Part shown: one piece after another, positions 58,771 through 64,000 of the stretch
Position numbering within the stretch: the first letter of the stretch is position 1
How the letters are laid out: each line of letters starts with the position of its first letter
Source: Sediminibacter sp. Hel_I_10
Lineage (GTDB): Bacteria > Bacteroidota > Bacteroidia > Flavobacteriales > Flavobacteriaceae
Assembly (NCBI RefSeq): GCF_000688335.1
Contig: NZ_JHZX01000001.1
Span: 930,001 to 994,000 of the forward strand
DNA: 64,000 nucleotides
Direction: 5' to 3'
The notes under the pieces: generated by a model
Seen by the model: only the letters and a program-made list of their open reading frames with translations
The model's database searches: none
Told to the model about the DNA's origin: nothing
Made by a program: the position numbers and the translations under genes

Positions 58771-59631
58771 ATGAAGAAACTAATGCTATTAAGCGTTGCT
58801 GGGATGCTGATTTTGTCCTCTTGTGTGTCTAAGAAAGAATTTACGACATTACAAGAAAAACAAAAGGAAACTCAAGATCTATTGAATTCCGCAACCGTTA
58901 AATTGAACAGTTGTATGTCAGATAAGGCCGCTGCAATGGCACGCATGGAGGGCTTACAAGCTCAACTTGCTGATATGCGCAAAACCAATGAAGATTTAAT
59001 AAACACTAAGGGGAATTTGACCACCTTAACTCAAAAAGGTGCAGAAAACCTTGAAAAATCATTGGAAAGCCTTAAAGAGAAAGATTTAAAAATTACAAGA
59101 TTGCAAGATGCATTAAACCGTAAGGATAGTGTAACTCTAGCTATTGTAACAAGCCTTAAGAAAGCCGTTGGCATCAACGATCCAGATATCGAGATCAATG
59201 TTGAGAAAGGTGTTGTATTTATCTCTATTGCAGATAAACTATTATTTAAGAGCGGAAGTTATGATGTAACTAGCGAAGCAAGAAACGTATTAAGTAAAGT
59301 TGCTAAAGTAATTAATAGCAAACCTAGTTTCGAAGCAATGGTAGAAGCGCATACCGATAACGTTCCTTACCAAAAAGGTGTGCTTTTAGACAACTGGGAC
59401 TTAAGTGTAAAACGTGCAACTTCAGTAGTTCGTGTTTTAGAAGACCTAGATGTTAACCCACAACAATTGGTTGCTGCTGGTCGTAGTCACTATGTGCCAT
59501 TAGTAGCTAATGATACTGCGGAAAACAGAGCAAAAAATAGACGTACTCGTATTGTAGTAATGCCTAAGATTGATCAATTCTACGAAATGGTAGAAAAAGA
59601 AATGAAAGAATTAGAAGGTCAAGGAAAATAA
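58771..59631 (+). CDS. OmpA family lipoprotein with coiled coil
   Basis: 286 residues: a lipoprotein signal (MLLSVAGMLILSSCVSKKEF, Cys near residue 17), a coiled coil (about 25-115; QKETQDLLNSATVKLNSC and KDLKITRLQDALNRKDSV), and a C-terminal OmpA domain with VEAHTDNVPYQKGVLLDNWD near residue 190 and the peptidoglycan-binding NRAKNRRTRIVVMP near 255. It would tie the outer membrane to peptidoglycan. A strong terminator follows. Confidence 0.93.
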   Translation: MKKLMLLSVAGMLILSSCVSKKEFTTLQEKQKETQDLLNSATVKLNSCMSDKAAAMARMEGLQAQLADMRKTNEDLINTKGNLTTLTQKGAENLEKSLESLKEKDLKITRLQDALNRKDSVTLAIVTSLKKAVGINDPDIEINVEKGVVFISIADKLLFKSGSYDVTSEARNVLSKVAKVINSKPSFEAMVEAHTDNVPYQKGVLLDNWDLSVKRATSVVRVLEDLDVNPQQLVAAGRSHYVPLVANDTAENRAKNRRTRIVVMPKIDQFYEMVEKEMKELEGQGK

Positions 59632-59650
59632 TCCAAACTTCAAATTATAG

Positions 59651-59683
59651 AAAAAAGCTCAACTTATCAGTTGAGCTTTTTTT
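59651..59683 (+). terminator. Bidirectional terminator after the OmpA lipoprotein gene
   Basis: AAAAAAGCTCAACT pairs with AGTTGAGCTTTTTT around a 4-base loop. It lies between this gene and the convergent TsaC-type gene. Confidence 0.92.
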
Positions 59684-59722
59684 ATTTTCATTTATCAACC
59701 CTAGCATTGACCAGTCTTAAAT

Positions 59723-60343
59723 TTAAAAAATTTCGAGACTCCCCTTCCCTTCTCTAACAATGATTGGCTCGCTCTCAGAAAGATCAATTACCGTTGAAGC
59801 TTCATTATCACCATAGCCACCGTCAATAACCAAATCTACAAGCTTATCCCATTTCTCAAGAATAAGCTCAGGGTCTGTGGTATACTCGATCACATAATCC
59901 TCATCACGAATAGAAGTTGAAATAATGGGATTACCCAATTGGTTGACAATTTCTAAAGCAATTTTATTATCGGGAATCCGAATACCAACCGTTTTTTTCT
60001 TTTTGAATGGATGTGGTAAATTAGTTGAGCCAGGTAAAATAAAGGTGTAAGGACCGGGCAAGGCACGCTTTAAAATTTTAAAGGTTGTGGTGTCAATCTG
60101 TTTTACATAATCACTCAAATTGCTCAAGTCTTTGCAAATAAAGGAGAAATTTGATTTTTCTAATTTCACGCCCTTAATGCGCGCTACCTTTTCCAAGGCT
60201 TTAATGTTATTAATATCACAGCCCAAACCGTAAACGGTATCTGTAGGATATATGATAAGTCCACCCGCTTTTAAGACTTTAATTACCTTCTTAATTTCCT
60301 TTGGGTTGGGATTTTCTTCGTAGATTCTTATTAATTCAGCCAT
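59723..60343 (-). CDS. Threonylcarbamoyl-AMP synthase family protein (TsaC/YciO type)
   Basis: 206 residues of the Sua5/YciO/YrdC fold. The substrate loop is LIIYPTDTVYGLGCDI near residue 33, with KSNFSFICKDLSNLSDYV and PGPYTFILPGS in the middle and KKTVGIRIPDN near 123. NPIISTSIRDEDYVIEYTTD follows. TsaC makes threonylcarbamoyl-AMP for t6A tRNA modification; YciO is a close relative of uncertain role. The YciO-like length makes the exact subfamily unsettled. It is divergent from the esterase. Confidence 0.9.
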   Translation of the reverse strand: MAELIRIYEENPNPKEIKKVIKVLKAGGLIIYPTDTVYGLGCDINNIKALEKVARIKGVKLEKSNFSFICKDLSNLSDYVKQIDTTTFKILKRALPGPYTFILPGSTNLPHPFKKKKTVGIRIPDNKIALEIVNQLGNPIISTSIRDEDYVIEYTTDPELILEKWDKLVDLVIDGGYGDNEASTVIDLSESEPIIVREGKGSLEIF

Positions 60344-60390
60344 AATATATATCTTTCCTTAGCGTTTACAATGTAACTAATAATTTCATT

Positions 60391-61254
60391 ATGAGAAACA
60401 TCAACCAAATCTTCTTTCTGATCATCTTACTTTTAGGGTTACAGGCTTGTTCAAAATCAGATGCCAACTCCAGTTTAGAAGAGTTAGAAAGCTTAGAGTA
60501 CGCCGAGCTATTGGAGGTCTCTTATGGTGAAGATCCTGAGCAAACTTTTGATATCTATTTACCTGCCTATAGAACCGAAGACACTAAAGTAATGATCTTA
60601 GTGCATGGTGGCGGCTGGACCTCTGGCGATAAAACTGATATGAACCTAATAAAAGATCTCATTCAAACAGATCTTCCAGATCTTGCCATCGTCAACATTA
60701 ACTACAGATTGGCTAATCCAGATCATCTGCCATTCCCAATGCAAATTGATGATATTACTGCGGTTGTTAATCATCTTCAAGATAATCAAAGTACATATGT
60801 GATATCCAATGCTATCGGATTTTTAGGCACAAGCGCTGGGGCTCAATTATCTCTACTTTGGAGCTATGCTCATGATACCGATAATCTTGTAAAAATGGTG
60901 GCCAGTATTGTTGGCCCTACCAACTTCACAGATCCCGCCTATTTAGAATCTAACAATCCTTTAGCCTTAGCACTTATCGCCAGCTTTGGGATTGACACCT
61001 CAACAGCATTTTTAGAGTATGTAAGCCCATATCATCGTGCTACAACTACATCGCCTCCAACAATTTTGTTTAATGGAGGAAGCGACCCATTAGTGCCAAC
61101 AAGTCAAGGTGTAGATATGGATGCTAAGCTCACAGAGCTTGGTATAACGCACAGCTTTACATTGTATCCTAATGAAGCACATGGATGGGATGGAGAAGAA
61201 TTGATAGATACTTGGACCTCTATAAAAGCATTTACTCAAGTACACCTGGATTAA
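60391..61254 (+). CDS. Esterase/carboxylesterase lipoprotein (BD-FAE type alpha/beta hydrolase)
   Basis: 287 residues with a lipoprotein signal (IFFLIILLLGLQACSKSD, Cys near residue 20). The oxyanion hole is LVHGGGWTSGDK near residue 70, the nucleophile serine is in FLGTSAGAQLSLLW near 148, the Asp is in NGGSDPLVPTS near 231 and the His in NEAHGWDG near 263. This set fits a surface or periplasmic feruloyl or sugar-ester esterase. It leads a same-strand trio with a retropepsin-like protein and a CBM48-type protein. Confidence 0.88.
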   Translation: MRNINQIFFLIILLLGLQACSKSDANSSLEELESLEYAELLEVSYGEDPEQTFDIYLPAYRTEDTKVMILVHGGGWTSGDKTDMNLIKDLIQTDLPDLAIVNINYRLANPDHLPFPMQIDDITAVVNHLQDNQSTYVISNAIGFLGTSAGAQLSLLWSYAHDTDNLVKMVASIVGPTNFTDPAYLESNNPLALALIASFGIDTSTAFLEYVSPYHRATTTSPPTILFNGGSDPLVPTSQGVDMDAKLTELGITHSFTLYPNEAHGWDGEELIDTWTSIKAFTQVHLD

Positions 61255-61291
61255 ACCTGTAACAAATGGCGTTTTTTGGAGTCTGCTAAAT

Positions 61292-62248
61292 ATGAGAACA
61301 TCCATTTTATTTTACCTTCTAATCGTACTACCCTGTATTGGTTTCGCCATAACAGAACCTCCACTAATCACTTTTCCTAAGGCGGAAATTTTAAGCGAAC
61401 ACACTACGAGAATACCATTTAAATTGGTAGATCACCTTATTGTCATAGAAGCCGAACTTCTAGATCAAAAGGGAAATTTTATTATTGACACAGGATCAGA
61501 AACCCTAATTCTCAATAAAGTTCATTTTAAGTCTGGCAAATCTATTTTTGGAAGTAGAGAAACTTCTGGTGTTATTGATAGAATAGAAAATCCTGTAGAA
61601 CAACGACTCCGAGAGTTTATGATCAAGGACATTCTTATTGAAGATAAAATGTCTGATGTCATAGATCTGTCTCATATTGAAATCAGTAAAAAAATCCATT
61701 TGCTAGGCATCATCGGTTACAATATCTTGAAAGATTATGAGGTTTTTGTAGACATGTACCTCAACCAAATTACACTCTCAAGGGTAGACCGAAAAGGAGA
61801 GAAATTAGATCATAGCGTCTATTTGGAGAAGATAGTAGACACTATCAATTTCAGCTTAAAAAAACACACCATTGTCTTAGAGGCGTTCATCAATGATGAG
61901 AAAGTAACATTTGGCTTAGATACCGGAGCAGAATACAACCAGCTTAATAAACGCAGCAAGAAAAGGGTTTTAAAATACTTTTATCCTAGTCAGCGTATTT
62001 TGCTTTCTGGGCTTAGCGGAAATCAAATGGAAGTCATGGCAGGAAAATTGTATCGTGTAAAATTATCAAACACCATCTATTTTGCACCTATGGAAACCCT
62101 ACTCACTAATTTGCACCAAATGAATGATGCCTTCGGGACCTCATTAGATGGGGTCTTGGGCTATGAATTTTTTAGACAACAACGAACCATCATTAACTAT
62201 AAAAAAGAGCAACTGTATTTTATTGCTTTTCCTATAAACAAACATTGA
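61292..62248 (+). CDS. Secreted retropepsin-like aspartyl protease
   Basis: 318 residues with a signal peptide (ILFYLLIVLPCIGFAI). Two retropepsin-type active-site strands are present in one chain: FIIDTGSETLILN near residue 65 and FGLDTGAEYNQLN near 208, each followed by a hydrophobic strand (LLGIIGYNIL near 145, LDGVLGYEFFRQQ near 285). It looks like a tandem-domain, pseudodimeric aspartyl protease of the kind seen in Bacteroidota secreted proteins. Its stop overlaps the next start by 4 bases. Confidence 0.82.
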   Translation: MRTSILFYLLIVLPCIGFAITEPPLITFPKAEILSEHTTRIPFKLVDHLIVIEAELLDQKGNFIIDTGSETLILNKVHFKSGKSIFGSRETSGVIDRIENPVEQRLREFMIKDILIEDKMSDVIDLSHIEISKKIHLLGIIGYNILKDYEVFVDMYLNQITLSRVDRKGEKLDHSVYLEKIVDTINFSLKKHTIVLEAFINDEKVTFGLDTGAEYNQLNKRSKKRVLKYFYPSQRILLSGLSGNQMEVMAGKLYRVKLSNTIYFAPMETLLTNLHQMNDAFGTSLDGVLGYEFFRQQRTIINYKKEQLYFIAFPINKH

Positions 62249-63216
62249 ACTATTCATTAACATATCGCTTCTTTCTGGTTCTGGTCATAGCCATAAGCTC
62301 AACCTTTGCCCAAAACCCAACTACAAAGGGGTATAGCATTGATGGTAATGACATTGTATTTACCTTTCATCGGGATGATTATCAGGTGTATTCTGATGAT
62401 GCCCTTGGAGGCCGTATTCCATTTGATGAACTCGATGTCAATAACGTGGTCGTATCGGGAGAGTTCAACGATTGGTCTAAATACCGATGGAAAATGGAGA
62501 AGATTGATAAGAATACGTATCAATTACGAAAACCCATTAGCAATTTTAATAATGCTTTTTCTTGGGAGTTCAAGTTTATTGTGAATAATCAATATTGGGC
62601 AGAGCCTACCAACAATGATGTCAATATCGCTCAAGCTACCGAAGAAGGACGGCCGTTGCATGTCTTTAATCTCAACATGTTCACCAATGCCTACCCTAGT
62701 CCAAAAGGTAATGTGCGTTTTAGATTGAGAGGTTATGAAGATGCAGAGAACGTCATCTTAGCCGGGTCTTTTAATAAATGGAACGAAGGACTTTTTAAAT
62801 TATACAAAATTGAAAATGGTTGGGAATTGCTGTTGCAAATGACACCTGGCGATTATCAATATCGATTTATTGTTGATGGTCAATGGATGGAAGACCCCAG
62901 CAATCCAGACAGAATCCCTAATGAGTTTGGAGAATACAACTCTCACATTAATATTGGAAAACACGTTACCTTTCTATTGAAAGGTCATCAAGATGCCAAA
63001 ACGGTGATTCTAGCTGGTTCTTTTAATGATTGGAATGAGAATGAGCTATCCATGCAAAAAACAGAGAGCGGCTATTGGTCTTACCGACTACCGCTTTCCG
63101 CAGGAAAACACCATTACAAGTTTATTGTGGATGGTGAGTGGCTTCTAGATCCTTCAAATCCTGTTAAGGAACGTGACGGCATGGGCCACGTCAACTCCGT
63201 ACATATGGTCAAATAA
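62245..63216 (+). CDS. Secreted protein with three CBM48/AMPK-type glycogen-binding modules
   Basis: 323 residues with a signal peptide (FFLVLVIAISSTFAQ). Three E-set/CBM48-like repeats are visible: the first around VVSGEFNDWSKYRWKMEKID (residue 70), the second around VILAGSFNKWNEGLFKLY with YRFIVDGQWMEDPSNPD, and the third around VILAGSFNDWNENELSMQ with YKFIVDGEWLLDPSNP. There is no catalytic domain. It starts with TTG inside the TTGA that also holds the TGA stop of the protease gene. It may bind alpha-glucan outside the cytoplasm. Confidence 0.85.
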   Translation: MNYSLTYRFFLVLVIAISSTFAQNPTTKGYSIDGNDIVFTFHRDDYQVYSDDALGGRIPFDELDVNNVVVSGEFNDWSKYRWKMEKIDKNTYQLRKPISNFNNAFSWEFKFIVNNQYWAEPTNNDVNIAQATEEGRPLHVFNLNMFTNAYPSPKGNVRFRLRGYEDAENVILAGSFNKWNEGLFKLYKIENGWELLLQMTPGDYQYRFIVDGQWMEDPSNPDRIPNEFGEYNSHINIGKHVTFLLKGHQDAKTVILAGSFNDWNENELSMQKTESGYWSYRLPLSAGKHHYKFIVDGEWLLDPSNPVKERDGMGHVNSVHMVK

Positions 63217-63240
63217 TTGGCCTCATCTAAACGGCTCTAC

Positions 63241-64000
63241 TTACTTTTGTTTTCTATATTCCATAAACTTCACAAACGGGTTTGTATCTCTATTCATAAA
63301 CCCATGAACCCCAGAACTCGTAATTAAAATAACGGCTAACGCCACTGCAGAATACACAATACTATCATGTATTTCAGAATTGGCATAAGCGATGGCAATC
63401 AAAGCCCAAGCCCCTACTAAAGCAAATTCCCGCATGTTTCTTTGCCATGTTACTGCAAGATTAATCACTGTAGCCACAACCATCATGATGATGGTCCATT
63501 TTACTTCGGAAATTCCAAAACCATCCCATCCCGTTTTTACTAAAAAAGACGACACGTTTGCGATAACAGCTACGGTAACCCAACCACTATAAAACACAAA
63601 AGGCCACCACAAAAATGAGATTACCGAAATTGGCGCATCCCAGAGTTCCATACTATTATCTATCACAATTTTAAGTAAAGATAACAACAGCAATACTATA
63701 AAAACGCAGGATAGACCGGTATAACCATATAGCCAGCAAAACACCCAGGCACTATTTGCCAAACATGAAATCACAAAAGACCAGCCAATTCTTAATACAA
63801 AATCATCGTTTCTCACTTTAACAAATAAGCTTCTCCCTTGATACACAATAAAGCCCAATAAGAGTAAATAAATAAAGCCCCAAATAGAGAAGGCATATCC
63901 CGCAGGTGTAAAAAGTGAATTTAAGCCATCAGAAACCTCACCAATGGTTGTGTTATTAAGCTTTCCTGTATTTGACAAGTAATTTATAATAATGGTAGAC
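63241..64000 (-). CDS. TspO/MBR-like tryptophan-rich membrane protein, 5' end cut by window edge
   Basis: At least 253 residues. The frame stays open to base 64000 without a start, so the first residues are missing; the TTG at 63978 is an internal Leu. Membrane segments include AGYAFSIWGFIYLLLLGFIV near the start of the visible part and about six more helices, rich in Trp (WVFCWLYGYTGL, FLWWPFVFYSGWVTVAV). This fits the TspO/MBR or tryptophan-rich sensory family as named in flavobacteria. The ligand is unknown. It converges with the CBM48-type gene, with no clear terminator in between. Confidence 0.85.
   Translation of the reverse strand, partial: STIIINYLSNTGKLNNTTIGEVSDGLNSLFTPAGYAFSIWGFIYLLLLGFIVYQGRSLFVKVRNDDFVLRIGWSFVISCLANSAWVFCWLYGYTGLSCVFIVLLLLSLLKIVIDNSMELWDAPISVISFLWWPFVFYSGWVTVAVIANVSSFLVKTGWDGFGISEVKWTIIMMVVATVINLAVTWQRNMREFALVGAWALIAIAYANSEIHDSIVYSAVALAVILITSSGVHGFMNRDTNPFVKFMEYRKQK

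Overview
This is a 64 kb stretch of a low-GC, densely coding chromosome. It looks like a marine-type member of the Flavobacteriaceae (phylum Bacteroidota). The evidence is AT-rich codon use, no Shine-Dalgarno sequences, promoters of the TTTG-N18/19-TAnnTTTG type, a type IX secretion sorting domain, DUF4252/DUF4199/DUF6263 families, a CarB without its allosteric domain, and a SusC-like (TonB-dependent) B12 receptor with a BtuG-like lipoprotein. I saw no tRNA, rRNA, CRISPR array, insertion sequence or prophage. Both edges cut genes: threonine synthase loses its N-terminus on the left and a TspO/MBR-like membrane protein loses its N-terminus on the right.

Layout. 1-10 kb: thrC, a secreted Xaa-Pro aminopeptidase, then a + strand run of gcvT, glutaminase, a sugar-epimerase-like protein, pterin dehydratase, a Tsp/Prc-type S41 protease and a secreted protein gene broken by one in-frame TAA. 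9.4-14.6 kb: YebC, an NTF2-like protein, a glycosyltransferase, a haem-binding protein and purB. 14.7-18.7 kb: an ECF sigma factor, a probable anti-sigma protein and two DUF4252 secreted proteins, divergent from a lipoprotein S41 protease. 18.8-25.1 kb: a complete vitamin B12 uptake locus, with a cobalamin riboswitch, BtuB-like receptor and BtuG-like lipoprotein on the - strand and BtuF-, BtuC- and BtuD-like ABC components on the + strand. 25.2-33.2 kb: rmuC, a thioesterase, a T9SS-exported cupredoxin, carB, rpmH, and a DUF6263/TPR pair. 33.3-38 kb: an envelope operon (alpha/beta hydrolase, lytic transglycosylase, cardiolipin synthase) and a DJ-1-type stress gene with a Rho-N protein. 38-45.4 kb: a conserved membrane-biogenesis block (rsfS, ftsH, LUD protein, cdsA, psd, ACBP), birA, pyrE and a NUDIX hydrolase. 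45.8-51 kb: an MsbA-like ABC exporter, a phosphosugar mutase, a GT2 and a DUF4199 protein. 51-59.6 kb: ribosomal protein L31, a GlmU-like protein, a YhhN-like protein, a peptide-binding lipoprotein, holA, a small HsdR-N nuclease-like protein, a GT2 and an OmpA lipoprotein. 59.7-64 kb: a TsaC-family protein and a secreted trio of esterase, retropepsin-like protease and a protein with three glycogen-binding-type modules.

Most of the window is housekeeping. The items most worth a second look are the nonsense-split secreted protein (8.2-9.3 kb), a cluster of ATCGTAAAA motifs upstream of the cupredoxin gene with one more at the carB promoter, a perfect 16-bp palindrome just downstream of a strong promoter of the envelope operon, a dyad overlapping the btuB promoter, the sigma/DUF4252 operon, and the esterase-protease-CBM48 trio. 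Families were named from motifs and memory of the families; no database search was run.
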